Shown piece by piece: positions 1 through 8,442 of a stretch of DNA of 64,000 bases (position 1 is the first letter of the stretch; every line of letters starts with the position of its first letter). The notes beneath the pieces were generated by a model. It ran no database searches and had not been told where the DNA came from. It saw nothing but the letters and a program-made list of their open reading frames with translations. Source of the stretch: Lewinellaceae bacterium (lineage in GTDB: Bacteria; Bacteroidota; Bacteroidia; Chitinophagales; Saprospiraceae); contig JACJYQ010000006.1 of the NCBI GenBank assembly GCA_020636025.1, forward strand, positions 248,001 to 312,000, in the 5' to 3' direction. The position numbers and the translations under genes were made by a program.

Positions 1-185
1 AACTTTCCCCGGCATGCCGTGCAGCCATAAACCTGTACGCCATTGAAGGGTACGACCACAGTGAAATAGCCAGCATGCTGGGTATTTCCGTTGGTACATC
101 CAAATCGAATCTTTTCAAGGCCAGGGAAAAGTTGAGAGTATTAATTCAGGAACAAGAGCACAAAAAACCACCGGCTAAGTCCTAA
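1..185 (+). CDS. ECF-type RNA polymerase sigma factor, C-terminal part
   Basis: The reading frame is open from the left edge (first full codon at base 3) to the TAA at 183-185. About 60 residues are visible. They contain the helix-turn-helix of sigma-70 region 4: LYAIEGYDHSEIASMLGIS, then GTSKSNLFKARE, as in ECF sigma factors that recognise the -35 element. A short charged tail (EQEHKKPPAKS) ends the protein. The next gene starts 3 bp after the stop, so the two are probably co-transcribed, as is usual for an ECF sigma factor and its membrane anti-sigma partner. The N-terminal region 2 lies outside the window, so the exact ECF group cannot be told. Confidence 0.85.
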   Translation, partial: LSPACRAAINLYAIEGYDHSEIASMLGISVGTSKSNLFKAREKLRVLIQEQEHKKPPAKS

Positions 186-187
186 CG

Positions 188-1477
188 ATGGAAGACTCTG
201 AATTTGACAAATTATACGCTGACAAGATGCGCCAGGCCGGCGCACCCGATTTCAGTGATGAGGACTGGGAGCGACTACAGCCCCGGCTCGACGCTGCCGA
301 TCGCAAGCGCTGGCGTACAATACCTCTTTGGTGGCTGGGGGTATTGAGCGGACTCTTGTTGTTGTCCAACCTGTTTTGGTGGTGGATGTGGCATCAAGGG
401 AATTCAAATACTTCCGATCAAGGGCAAATAGAAAAACACACTACTACCATCATTCGCGATACGGTTTGGGATAATAAAGTGATTGTACGTTACGATACCG
501 TGTACCGTACCATACGATACCAATTATCTGAAAGTCTGAGTCAATCCCAAACAACTACATCCAAGGCTCCTGATAACAGCACAGCAGGTATTTCAGCGGC
601 TGATCTGCCTGCGGACAAAGGGTCACAAGCAAATACAAATACATCGGATAACAGCTCGGCATCAGCTTCGCCTGCACCTCTTGGTAATGATCCAAACGCC
701 AACACAGATGTAAAAGGTCAGGAAACAACCGTACAAAATGCCTGGGAACAAGCACTGGATCAGCTGCCGGTTATTCCCGACCCAATTCCTGCACCTACAT
801 ACGAACCTGATTTTCTGACATTTGATGTGCCGCCGGTAGTAAAAAAACCGGCGCGCAAACCACTAGTACTCAAACCCAGGCAGGTGAGAGTTGGACCTGA
901 ACTTGGCCTGTTGATACCCAAGTCGCCCTACCTGTCAAGTGGCGCAGGATTTTTCACCGGACTTTCCGGCGAACTGGCTTTTTCCGAAAATCTGGCTATG
1001 ACCTTTTCCGGAACTTATGGGTTCCTAGGATTCAAAGGCCGCGAATACCATGAATCGCTTGGACTTCCACCATTCAAACCAAAAGGCGTAGATACCTTCT
1101 CCATCAGGTACTATGAAACAGAGGAGCATCTGAAACCAACACTTCAGTTTGCCCTTGGCTTCCGATACTGGATAGCTGCACAGCGAAAACTGAGTCCATA
1201 CCTTGGTCTTGGCTATGCCATGCAATGGCAGTTGCCGTACGAATTAAAGGTAGAGTACATAGATGTTGTTCAGGGAAACAACCGGGAATCTTCTGTGCAT
1301 GTTCCTTTTGACCGCTCTCCATTGCCCATGCTTGATTTGGGCATTGGCATACGATATAAAATTGGCCAACATTGGCGCCTGCAAACGGGGCTTGGCTTGC
1401 AATACGAACTCGATCCGGAGCGGAGAGGGATTCCGTATTACTGGAGCTGGAGGAACGGAGTGCTTTATGCTTTTTAA
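188..1477 (+). CDS. Membrane protein with anti-sigma-like N-terminus and beta-rich C-terminal domain
   Basis: This 429-residue protein starts 3 bp after the upstream sigma factor. Residues 1-44 are acidic and cytoplasmic-looking (DEDWERLQPRLD is a pattern seen in Bacteroidota anti-sigma-like proteins). One hydrophobic segment lies at about 45-70 (WWLGVLSGLLLLSNLFWWWMW). A low-complexity Ser/Thr/Asn/Pro linker covers about 110-210. The C-terminal half (about 220-429) has alternating beta-strand patterns with Gly and aromatic residues, like outer-membrane beta-barrel-type domains of Bacteroidota, and ends in an aromatic residue. By position it probably restrains the sigma factor and may sense an envelope state. 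The anti-sigma role is inferred from context; the barrel assignment is by pattern only. Confidence 0.7.
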   Translation: MEDSEFDKLYADKMRQAGAPDFSDEDWERLQPRLDAADRKRWRTIPLWWLGVLSGLLLLSNLFWWWMWHQGNSNTSDQGQIEKHTTTIIRDTVWDNKVIVRYDTVYRTIRYQLSESLSQSQTTTSKAPDNSTAGISAADLPADKGSQANTNTSDNSSASASPAPLGNDPNANTDVKGQETTVQNAWEQALDQLPVIPDPIPAPTYEPDFLTFDVPPVVKKPARKPLVLKPRQVRVGPELGLLIPKSPYLSSGAGFFTGLSGELAFSENLAMTFSGTYGFLGFKGREYHESLGLPPFKPKGVDTFSIRYYETEEHLKPTLQFALGFRYWIAAQRKLSPYLGLGYAMQWQLPYELKVEYIDVVQGNNRESSVHVPFDRSPLPMLDLGIGIRYKIGQHWRLQTGLGLQYELDPERRGIPYYWSWRNGVLYAF

Positions 1478-1513
1478 ACTTCGGAGTTCGAAAGGAATGA
1501 TGAAGTTTACAAG

Positions 1514-2032
1514 CTAAAGTTCCAGCATATAATACGAATCACAGCTGCTGTGTCCGGTATTCCCACAAGGTGTTGACATTTTTTGAAAACCCATTTTTGC
1601 ATATAACTGGTTGGCGGCCTCCATTCTTTCCACGGTTTCCAGGTAACAGTGTTTATAGCCTTTTCTACGGGCTACTTCCAAACAATGAGTCAACAGCTTT
1701 TTCCCCCATCCCAGGCCTCTCAGCTCTGAGTAGAAGTACATTTTCTTTAGTTCGCACACATCCGCATCTCCATTTGCCAAAGGTCCGATGCCCCCGCAAC
1801 CCAGAATTTTACCCTGTCGGTCTTCAATCACAAAAAAAGCTGATAGCTCATTGTCGTAAGTATTGAACATGTCGTCCACCTCCGGATCCTGAATGGAATA
1901 GCCTTCTCCCACGCAGTGGAATTCGGTCATGACCCTGCGAATGACGTTGGCCACCTGTGGGTTGTCTTTCTGCTGGATTGGGCGGAAGGTGTGGTTGGTG
2001 GTTTCTGAATTAATTTGTGTTTCTGCTTTCAT
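1514..2032 (-). CDS. GNAT family N-acetyltransferase
   Basis: A 172-residue protein with the GNAT acetyl-CoA fold. The pyrophosphate-binding loop of motif A is LRGLGWGKKLL (R/Q-x-x-G-x-G), preceded by a beta-4-like strand (ELKKMYFYSE) and followed by CLEVARRKGYKHCYLET and the late NQLYAKMGF motif common in GNATs. The substrate cannot be told. It resembles the YafP/ElaA-sized single-domain acetyltransferases of Bacteroidota. It is the last gene of a leftward cluster, 25 bp after the COG4705-like gene. The ATG at 2032 gives a full-length domain, with about 15 extra polar residues in front. Confidence 0.85.
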   Translation of the reverse strand: MKAETQINSETTNHTFRPIQQKDNPQVANVIRRVMTEFHCVGEGYSIQDPEVDDMFNTYDNELSAFFVIEDRQGKILGCGGIGPLANGDADVCELKKMYFYSELRGLGWGKKLLTHCLEVARRKGYKHCYLETVERMEAANQLYAKMGFQKMSTPCGNTGHSSCDSYYMLEL

Positions 2033-2057
2033 ATACTTTCATCATTTATGCTAAAAA

Positions 2058-2810
2058 TCAAGCACTAAATTTAGATTTTCTAACGTACTGTCTGTGAGCG
2101 ATATAAATCAGCATTGCCATCAATGCAATAGAAACTAAAGAGGAAGACAAAGTACCCAGAGCCAAGCCTCCTTTTGATATGGGTTTTGTTAGAAAATCGC
2201 CAAAAGTTGCGCCAAAAGGCCTTGTAAAAATAAAGGCAATCCAGAATAAAAGTATGTGATTTATACGGGTATACTCATGCATCACAACCACAACCAAAAT
2301 AATCAGGCCCGTTACCATAGCCCCATACACATAGCTCAATCCGATATCATCGCTTAAATAGTCTCCAAAAGCTGTCCCCAGACTGTTGGAGAACAAAATA
2401 GCTACCCAGTAATAGAGCTCTTTAGTTCTGTTTGCAATTGGGTAGACTTCCAGGTTTTTGAATTTTTTGAACCACACAAACAGCGTTAAAGCAAGACATA
2501 AAATCAGCAACAAACTCCCGTATGCGTATCCCAAATGCAAACTTCTATCAATAAAATCGGATATTTCAGTACCCAAGGTGGTGGTACCGACTATCACCAA
2601 CCAATAAACCCAAGGGGCGTATGTTTTTACCGACAACTGAACTGCCAGTACGATGAGAAAAAACAGCAATGTAATACCAATTCCCGCAATATACCCCAGG
2701 TTTAAAGTCATAGATAAAAAGTCACCAAGTGTTTCACCTAGTGTGGTTGCTACTATTTTCATTAGCCAAAAGATGAAGGTTATTTCAGCTACTTTATTTA
2801 TTTCTTTCAT
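2058..2810 (-). CDS. COG4705-like integral membrane protein with four internal repeats
   Basis: A 250-residue, very hydrophobic protein with about eight predicted membrane segments. It is built of four tandem units, each a helix pair around a conserved turn: TTLGETLGDFLS (about 20-31), TTLGTEISDFID (about 76-87), SLGTAFGDYLSD (about 142-153) and PFGATFGDFLTK (about 198-209). The shared core is G-x-x-x-x-D-[FY]-[LI] inside or next to the membrane. This matches the uncharacterised COG4705 family, often found near PepSY proteins or two-component systems. Conserved acidic residues in all four repeats suggest ion or small-solute handling, which is inference. The PepSY-like gene lies 93 bp upstream in the same direction, with a hairpin between them. 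Confidence 0.7.
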   Translation of the reverse strand: MKEINKVAEITFIFWLMKIVATTLGETLGDFLSMTLNLGYIAGIGITLLFFLIVLAVQLSVKTYAPWVYWLVIVGTTTLGTEISDFIDRSLHLGYAYGSLLLILCLALTLFVWFKKFKNLEVYPIANRTKELYYWVAILFSNSLGTAFGDYLSDDIGLSYVYGAMVTGLIILVVVVMHEYTRINHILLFWIAFIFTRPFGATFGDFLTKPISKGGLALGTLSSSLVSIALMAMLIYIAHRQYVRKSKFSA

Positions 2811-2854
2811 GATTTTTAGATGTGTAATTAGGTTTTGAATTGATAATAAAACCA

Positions 2855-2887
2855 GAACCAGGGGAGCAGCTTTAGCTCCCCCGGTTC
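2855..2887 (-). terminator. Hairpin terminator after the PepSY-like gene
   Basis: A 13-bp stem (bases 2855-2867 with 2875-2887, one mismatch) and a 7-nt loop lie just past the stop of the PepSY-like gene. On the minus strand the stem is followed by a T-rich stretch (GGTTTTATT). It may end or attenuate transcription before the COG4705-like gene. Confidence 0.6.
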
Positions 2888-2903
2888 AAAAAGCATCAAT
2901 GCC

Positions 2904-3380
2904 TTAATCCTCTTTTTCTTCCTTTTCCTCCTCCTTTTTCAGAAGTTTGCCATCTGCATTAAACTGAACTTCCAGGCTCTGTTCTCCCTTTTCAATTTCC
3001 AGTTCATAGGCAACAGAACCGTCTGGGAATGTCACCTTTTCAGTTTTTTCGATTTTGTAACCGGCAAACTGAGTGTTGAGTGCCTGAACTACGGTCACTG
3101 GCAAATCGGAGCGTTTGATATTGGTTTCCGACTCAAGGAAATTTCCGTTAGCCTCAATTTTCGCCGATGACTTTTGTCCCAATTGCCTGAATTCCACCTC
3201 AAAAACTTCTTCTTCTTCCATGCTCCATTTTGCTTTGGCAGCATTTGGGAACTTCTCTGAAAAAGTTGACTTAACTACAGTAGGTATGTTATCCGGAGAT
3301 ACTTTTTGGGCAACAACTTTATTTCCGGAAAATATCGAAAGGGCAATGGCTGCTGCCATTGCAATTATTCTGAATTTCAT
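2904..3380 (-). CDS. Periplasmic PepSY-like protein
   Basis: A 158-residue secreted protein. The signal peptide is at 1-24 (MKFRIIAMAAAIALSIFSG..VVAQ). Two PepSY-like halves follow: the first has IPTVVKSTFSEKFPNAAKAKW and EVEFRQLGQKSSAKIEANGNFLESE, the second has LPVTVVQALNTQFAGYKIEK and SYELEIEKGEQSLEVQFNADGKLLKKE in outline. This duplicated pattern is that of the Bacteroidota PepSY-like (beta-lactamase-inhibitor-like) periplasmic family. The C-terminus is very acidic (EEEKEEKED). The role is unknown; relatives are often induced with metal or envelope stress systems. A perfect 18-bp dyad lies 35-52 bp upstream of the start, in the leader. Confidence 0.8.
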   Translation of the reverse strand: MKFRIIAMAAAIALSIFSGNKVVAQKVSPDNIPTVVKSTFSEKFPNAAKAKWSMEEEEVFEVEFRQLGQKSSAKIEANGNFLESETNIKRSDLPVTVVQALNTQFAGYKIEKTEKVTFPDGSVAYELEIEKGEQSLEVQFNADGKLLKKEEEKEEKED

Positions 3381-3414
3381 AAATGGTGAATTTTTAGCCT
3401 TGAATAAATCGCCC

Positions 3415-3432
3415 CCTGGATAATTATCCAGG
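3415..3432. promoter_or_regulatory. Perfect 18-bp palindrome in front of the PepSY-like gene
   Basis: The sequence CCTGGATAATTATCCAGG is a perfect dyad between the His-rich gene and the PepSY-like gene. It is not followed by a T-run, so an operator is more likely than a terminator. The regulator is unknown. Confidence 0.45.
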
Positions 3433-3457
3433 AAACAAGAATGTTCGAACGGAGTGT

Positions 3458-3859
3458 TCAGGCTAACCTTGGAGGTTTGAAAATACTGTCTAGATAATTT
3501 GAGACATAGAACTCATTGTTATATCCCGGCTGGATATACTTTTCAAACAACTCAGTTTTTGTGAATGAAATCTCTACTATATTCAGCGCAAACAATAAAG
3601 TTTGAGTTGGCAAATGATGAAGTGGATACGGGTGATGTGGTTTCTGATCATCATCGTGACCATGTTCATCAAAGAATCCGTCAACATTAATCAAGTGATC
3701 AGTGATGAAGTCGATGGGATTCATGTCATGGTGCTCCGATTCTTTACAATGTACGTACATCGCAGGTAAGTCGGGCAGCACAGAAAAATCGCCCATAGGT
3801 AAAAAGAGCTTACCAATGGTGATATACAAAAGCATGAAAATCGCCGTGATTCGTTTCAT
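3458..3859 (-). CDS. Small secreted histidine-rich protein, possibly metal-related
   Basis: A 133-residue protein with an N-terminal hydrophobic segment (about 1-21, MKRITAIFMLLYITIGKLFLP) acting as signal peptide or anchor. A His/Asp-rich stretch (about 64-85) includes EHGHDDDQKPHHPYPLHH. The end, SIFKPPRLA, resembles the short xxPP tail of small periplasmic proteins encoded beside Cus/Czc-type efflux genes in Bacteroidota. No efflux genes are nearby, so a metal role rests on the His clusters and the tail only. It is the first gene of the leftward cluster and has a perfect dyad about 60-75 bp upstream. Confidence 0.6.
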   Translation of the reverse strand: MKRITAIFMLLYITIGKLFLPMGDFSVLPDLPAMYVHCKESEHHDMNPIDFITDHLINVDGFFDEHGHDDDQKPHHPYPLHHLPTQTLLFALNIVEISFTKTELFEKYIQPGYNNEFYVSNYLDSIFKPPRLA

Positions 3860-3916
3860 TTATTTATAGTACGCAGATTCCAGCAGAAGCGTTGCTTATC
3901 ATTGCTGTTTTCATAT

Positions 3917-3934
3917 TGGCATTCTTGAATGCCA
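3917..3934. promoter_or_regulatory. Perfect dyad in the divergent intergenic region
   Basis: TGGCATTC-TT-GAATGCCA is a perfect 8+2+8 dyad between the His-rich gene (leftward) and the effector-associated-domain gene (rightward). Its place suits an operator for the leftward cluster. It could also form an RNA hairpin. The cognate factor is unknown. Confidence 0.4.
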
Positions 3935-4006
3935 TACATTAACAGAAAAGAAGTCCTGAGTGATATAGTTGCATTGTCATTTTAATCCTCGTTTGGGAAT
4001 ACATAC

Positions 4007-4014
4007 TAACTTTG
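4007..4014 (+). promoter_or_regulatory. Candidate Bacteroidota -7 promoter box
   Basis: TAACTTTG matches the Bacteroidota -7 consensus TAnnTTTG and lies 31 bp before the ATG at 4045. A clear -33 TTTG at the usual distance is not seen. Confidence 0.5.
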
Positions 4015-4044
4015 TCATGATTTCAGACTCATTACCGTCTTTAT

Positions 4045-5157
4045 ATGGACAAAGAAACACTCCGCATCATTCGGCAACTGGTCGAGAATAATGACTTACA
4101 AAAGGCCCTGGAACTGCTTGGCAAATCGGCAGAAGACCAGAAGGCGCTGGGATATAATCAGGAGATACTGGCCAATGTATCGGCACTCAATCAACTGGAG
4201 CGCGACAACCGGAACGGGTTGCTTTCCATGGAAGAAATGGGCAGACTAAAGGCCCGCATCCGCGTGTTTATTCTGGAAATGGCCGACAAATTATCTCAGC
4301 CAATTCCGGAGTCCGGTAAAAAAGCAACTTCTGAAACCAATTCGGCTCCGTCAGCAGGTTCCTCACAAAAACAGGCGCTGATCTTTGCCGCAGGGTTTGT
4401 ACTGCTCATCCTGCTATCCGTGCTTTTTGTGCCCTGTCCCACCAATGCGCAGTTTATTGTTTTCAGGATTGCGCTGGCCATCGGTGTGGCCGGGCTTGCT
4501 GCGGTGCTACCTGGTTTGTTGCAACTAAATCTCTCCAAAAATCTGGCATTTGGAATTGCCCTGGTCGTTTTTGCCCTGGTTTATTTTCAAAATCCTGCTA
4601 CGGAGATCAGTAAGAACAGTTGTGAAGACACCTTTGAATATTCCATCATTCTGGTCTCAGATTCTGAACGGCTCAATTTTGACACCAAGTATAAAGGCAA
4701 AGTAAAGCTTCAATTGAAGAATGATTTTAGAGAGGCCACCCTTGATCTCAACGGAAGCGCCGATTTTAAAGGGCTGGCACCGGCTTTCCAGGATCAACAA
4801 GTAGATGCCATACTTGATTTTCAGGGCTGGCAATTTGCGGAAACCCATTCCAAAAAAATGTCCGTAAAGCTTTCAGGCAAAAACATCAATTTGAAAGTTG
4901 AACCTGACCAAAGCCTTTCAAAGATCATGGGTGTAGTAAAGGATATTAATAACAACTTCATTGCCGATGCGCTTGTATGGCTTCCTGGTGGCAACAAGGT
5001 AAAAACTGACTCCTTGGGTTATTTTGAATTGCCTATCGCCGAGGGCAAGCAACGTGAAAAGCAGACGATCAGCATTGTAAAACAGGGATTTAAGACCATC
5101 GACAGAGAAGTACAGCCTGCACTGGGAGAGGTCATACAGTTTGTACTATACAAATGA
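4045..5157 (+). CDS. Effector-associated-like domain, three membrane segments and CarboxypepD_reg-like domain
   Basis: A 370-residue protein. Residues 1-82 are an all-helical domain of the effector-associated type (EAD11-like): LRIIRQLVENNDLQKALELL, then LANVSALNQLERDNRNGLLS, then an EE and a final LKARIRVFILEMADKL helix. A Ser/Thr linker covers 84-108. Three membrane segments lie at about 111-130, 137-158 and 166-182. Residues 195-285 look beta-rich and extracytoplasmic. Residues 294-370 resemble a carboxypeptidase-regulatory-like (transthyretin) fold: IMGVVKDINNNFIADALVWL, then TDSLGYFELP. Domains of the first type act as homotypic adaptors that bring effectors or NTPases together in conflict-type systems. 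No partner is adjacent; the downstream gene is convergent. It is probably single-gene and membrane-anchored, with the adaptor in the cytoplasm. Confidence 0.65.
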   Translation: MDKETLRIIRQLVENNDLQKALELLGKSAEDQKALGYNQEILANVSALNQLERDNRNGLLSMEEMGRLKARIRVFILEMADKLSQPIPESGKKATSETNSAPSAGSSQKQALIFAAGFVLLILLSVLFVPCPTNAQFIVFRIALAIGVAGLAAVLPGLLQLNLSKNLAFGIALVVFALVYFQNPATEISKNSCEDTFEYSIILVSDSERLNFDTKYKGKVKLQLKNDFREATLDLNGSADFKGLAPAFQDQQVDAILDFQGWQFAETHSKKMSVKLSGKNINLKVEPDQSLSKIMGVVKDINNNFIADALVWLPGGNKVKTDSLGYFELPIAEGKQREKQTISIVKQGFKTIDREVQPALGEVIQFVLYK

Positions 5158-5256
5158 TTAACCCAATTTGCGACTTCATAATTTTCAGTACGAAACTGTT
5201 GCTACCCAAACTACCAACACCACATCCTGTAACCCCGGATCCATTAACCCCTCTTC

Positions 5257-7374
5257 CTACTCCCCTTTCATCAAACTAATCGCAAATCCACCACCTGGGG
5301 CCATTCTGAATGTTCTGCTATCTCCTTTTCGGATATTGTCAGGTTCAATCACGTAATCTCCAGGATTACTGGCATAGTGTGCATTCGGACCATCTTTATA
5401 AACCTGTGCCTTAAACACCACGCCCTCGGGCAGAAAATCGAAATCGATCTTTATTTCTCGCTCATTTTCATCGGTAATGCCGCCTACAAACCAGTTGCCG
5501 GTACCACGCTCTTCGCGGGCGATGGCTACGAAATCGCCTGGCTCTCCGTCTAAGGTGATTGATTGTTCCCAATTCACCCCCACATCCCTGATAAATTGCA
5601 GTGCCGGGTGGCCTTCATAGTTTTCAGGAAGATCACAGGCCATTTGAATAGGACTGTAAATGACCACATAAAGCGCCAGTTGTTGCGCCAGCGTGGTATT
5701 TATCTGATTATTGGGCTTTGGTTTCAACGTCAATTCAAAAACGCCGGGTGTAAAGTCGATGGGTCCCGACAACATCCGGGTGAATGCAACGATTGACAAA
5801 TGCTCTGGCGGATTGCCGCCGTCGCTGGCCCAGGCATTCCATTCCTGTCCGCGCAGGCCTTCCCTGGAAACCGCATTGGGGTAAGTCCGTCGTATTCCGG
5901 TGGCTTTTATAGGTTCATGAGCATCTACCGCTACTTGATTTTTAGCGGCGTGCTCCAGTACTTTTCTAAAATGATTCACCATCCATTGACCGTGGTGGTA
6001 CTCTCCTTTGGGAATGATCTTACCCACATATCCGGTTTTTACAGCATGGATTCCATATCTTTTCATGAGTGAATAGGCGGTGTCCAGTTGTTGTTCATAA
6101 GTCCTCGGAGCTGCTGATGTTTCGTTGTGCATGATCAGTTCCACACCTTTCTCTTTTCCGTAGTTTACCACTTCTTCCAGATTGTAATCGGGGTAGCAAG
6201 TCACAAAATCAAACACCCCTTCGCGGTCATCGAAACCTATCCAGTGATCCCAGCCAATATTCCAGCCTTCTACCAGCAGGCCTTTAATGCCATTTGCGGC
6301 GGCGAAATCGATGTATCGTTTGGCATTTTCGGTGGTCGCTCCATGAATACCACTTCCTGTCTTACCGCCTTCGGCAAATGTGCTCATGCTTTGTGAGCCT
6401 TGGTAGTCCCAGGTTGAGTTACCCAAATGCATTTCCCACCAGATGCCTACGTATTTCATTGGGTGAATCCAGGAGACGTCGCTGAGTTTGTTCGGTTCAT
6501 TCAGGTTAACAATCAGCCGGGAATCAATCAGGCCACCTGCTGTTTCACTAATCTGAATGGTGCGCCATGGAGTGCTGAATGGCAAGGCGCGTTTCACTTT
6601 GTAGCCCAGTCGGTCGGAACCTACTAGATTGCTGGTCAGGGAAAATTTTTCCGTATCCACTTTCAGGGTCATGCCCGCATAATCAGTCAGGTTGGCCTCG
6701 TGAAAACTCAGGTACAGTCCGTCATCCGTTTTCATAGTGACGGGAGTGTTTACGGCATTAACAGGAATGTAGGTTTGCTTGAGATCCGGATGATCGCGGT
6801 ATCGAGTGGCATCGAGCTGACTGAGTTTTGTTTTGTGGTACAGGTGTTCGTAAATATCCCAGTCACCCGGTATCCAATAGGCCGTATGATCTCCAGTTAG
6901 GTTAAACTGTGTAAGTTCGTCCATAATGATGAGAGAATCCACTCCACTTTGTTCCGGAAACTCATACCGGAAGCCAATGCCATCGTTGTAGGCTTTGAAA
7001 TGCACGAGTAGCGAGCGTTTGGCTCCTTTCTTTTCTTTCAATTTGACCGTCAACTGGTTGTATGTATTATCCACCACCCGCTGTTCTCCCCAGGGCATCT
7101 CCCATTTCTCGGAAAACATAGAGTTACTCGCTTCCAGCAACTCAAAATCACCTTTCATGGCTTCCTGCCCCTTAAATTCAAATCCCATGCTTGAGGGCTT
7201 TATCACTTCCTTTCCATTGAAAGAAACCGAATAACCCGGGGCTCCCGAATCATCCAAATTGAACCGAATGGATATGCGCCCATCAGGCGATTTCACCGTA
7301 GTTTCTTTTGGTGAAGAGCAGGCTCCAAAAAAGATGAGAAGCAGTGTAGCGGAGAGTATTTTAATTGTATTCAT
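5257..7374 (-). CDS. GH97 family alpha-glucosidase-type lipoprotein (SusB-like)
   Basis: The chosen ATG at 7374 gives 705 residues with a lipoprotein signal (LLLIFFGACSS, lipid-bearing Cys19); an upstream extension of 62 residues looks non-coding. A GH97 N-terminal beta-sandwich is followed by a (beta/alpha)8 barrel (about 300-600) and a C-terminal beta domain. The three glutamates of the inverting GH97a clade are present: MHNETSA (Glu418), VDAHEP (Glu487) and GQEWNAW (Glu511). Each is offset by 21 from the catalytic residues 439, 508 and 532 of Bacteroides SusB as I recall them, so inverting alpha-glucosidase activity on alpha-glucans is likely. It acts in the periplasm or at the surface. 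No SusC/SusD pair is adjacent. Confidence 0.92.
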   Translation of the reverse strand: MNTIKILSATLLLIFFGACSSPKETTVKSPDGRISIRFNLDDSGAPGYSVSFNGKEVIKPSSMGFEFKGQEAMKGDFELLEASNSMFSEKWEMPWGEQRVVDNTYNQLTVKLKEKKGAKRSLLVHFKAYNDGIGFRYEFPEQSGVDSLIIMDELTQFNLTGDHTAYWIPGDWDIYEHLYHKTKLSQLDATRYRDHPDLKQTYIPVNAVNTPVTMKTDDGLYLSFHEANLTDYAGMTLKVDTEKFSLTSNLVGSDRLGYKVKRALPFSTPWRTIQISETAGGLIDSRLIVNLNEPNKLSDVSWIHPMKYVGIWWEMHLGNSTWDYQGSQSMSTFAEGGKTGSGIHGATTENAKRYIDFAAANGIKGLLVEGWNIGWDHWIGFDDREGVFDFVTCYPDYNLEEVVNYGKEKGVELIMHNETSAAPRTYEQQLDTAYSLMKRYGIHAVKTGYVGKIIPKGEYHHGQWMVNHFRKVLEHAAKNQVAVDAHEPIKATGIRRTYPNAVSREGLRGQEWNAWASDGGNPPEHLSIVAFTRMLSGPIDFTPGVFELTLKPKPNNQINTTLAQQLALYVVIYSPIQMACDLPENYEGHPALQFIRDVGVNWEQSITLDGEPGDFVAIAREERGTGNWFVGGITDENEREIKIDFDFLPEGVVFKAQVYKDGPNAHYASNPGDYVIEPDNIRKGDSRTFRMAPGGGFAISLMKGE

Positions 7375-7545
7375 GGAGGTGAAGATAGGAGAATGGAAGC
7401 TTCTTATGGGAATGAGAAAATAGTTTTTGTGTAGAAGTACAGAACAGAATCTGCCCTGCGATACAAATAATTGCCAAGGTCCAACAGATACTAAACCTAA
7501 AACAGCGCAATTTAGTTGGGTCATGATTAAAGTGGTTTTACACGA

Positions 7546-7553
7546 TAGCTTTG
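7546..7553 (+). promoter_or_regulatory. Candidate -7 promoter box
   Basis: TAGCTTTG matches TAnnTTTG and lies 53 bp before the ATG at 7606. The -33 element is not clear. Confidence 0.45.
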
Positions 7554-7605
7554 TATTCATAAATGACGACCTGTATAACCACCAACTACATAAAAATCAT
7601 TCGTT

Positions 7606-8361
7606 ATGTTTCCATTCAATATGCAAATCAACCCAGTTCATAATTCCAAGCTCCTAATATGGTCCATTCCGTTGGCTATGCTAATGTGTATTGCTGCACC
7701 GGTATATTCAATAGACCACTATTGCGTTGGCGATACCTTAAACTGCCTGGCCTTAAACGGGCTGAAACTTCGCGATGCACCAAAAGGGAAACAAATTGCG
7801 ACGGTGGCGTTGGGGGAGCAGGTTTTGATATTGGAATCAAAAATGTATGATTACCCTGATATTTACGAAAATATACCTGGATACTGGGTGAAAGTAAGAT
7901 TTCAGAATTTGGAAGGTTTTGTATTTGATGGATATTTAAGCGGGATGCCTGCCCCGACTGTCCAGGATTCCGGTCTTTATCGATACTTATGTAGGGTTTC
8001 TGAATTTAAGAGTAAGCCAATTGAAAAATCGAATTCGTGTCCTGAAGGGTATGGTGGAGGAGGTAATTATGGAGTGAAAATTCAATTGTTCCAGGGGGTA
8101 AATTTTACAGCAAAATCTATTGATTACTGGGGGTGGGAGTGGGGCCATACTACAGTCTCATATGATTATATTTCATTTGAAGAAGTTCTGCTGATCTGTC
8201 AGGTGGTGAAACGTTCAGAGATGAAGGGTGGTAGCTATTCTCAAACCAATAGGGAGTTTATAAAATATGAAGAAGATGAAGATGGGTACTATCGGCTAAC
8301 GATTAAGGAACAAGGTGAGTTAGATACAGAAGTTATAGTTTTAATGGAGGGGGGGTATTAA
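7606..8361 (+). CDS. Secreted SH3-like domain protein of unknown function
   Basis: A 251-residue protein. The N-terminal signal segment is at about 15-36 (LLIWSIPLAMLMCIAAPVYS). Residues about 45-110 read like a bacterial SH3b domain: LNGLKLRDAPKGKQIATVALGE, then YWVKVRFQNLEGFVFDGYL. The second half (about 115-251) has no family I recognise; it contains a Gly-rich CPEGYGGGGNYGVKI and ends with acidic strands. Bacterial SH3 domains usually bind peptidoglycan or peptides, so a periplasmic or surface role is plausible. It appears to be single-gene with a -7 box upstream. Codon usage is more AT-rich than in the housekeeping genes. A later ATG at 7621 also fits the signal peptide. Confidence 0.7.
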   Translation: MFPFNMQINPVHNSKLLIWSIPLAMLMCIAAPVYSIDHYCVGDTLNCLALNGLKLRDAPKGKQIATVALGEQVLILESKMYDYPDIYENIPGYWVKVRFQNLEGFVFDGYLSGMPAPTVQDSGLYRYLCRVSEFKSKPIEKSNSCPEGYGGGGNYGVKIQLFQGVNFTAKSIDYWGWEWGHTTVSYDYISFEEVLLICQVVKRSEMKGGSYSQTNREFIKYEEDEDGYYRLTIKEQGELDTEVIVLMEGGY

Positions 8362-8442
8362 TAAGAAATATATAGCGGCTAAATACTGAAGGGAATAAAC
8401 CCTTACCAAACGCGAGTTTCAAGCCCTCAAAACAACTACAAA

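Noticed and set aside
5168..5356. 62-codon frame between the EAD-like gene and GH97
   Set aside because: It overlaps the end of GH97 antisense and has no signal or motif.
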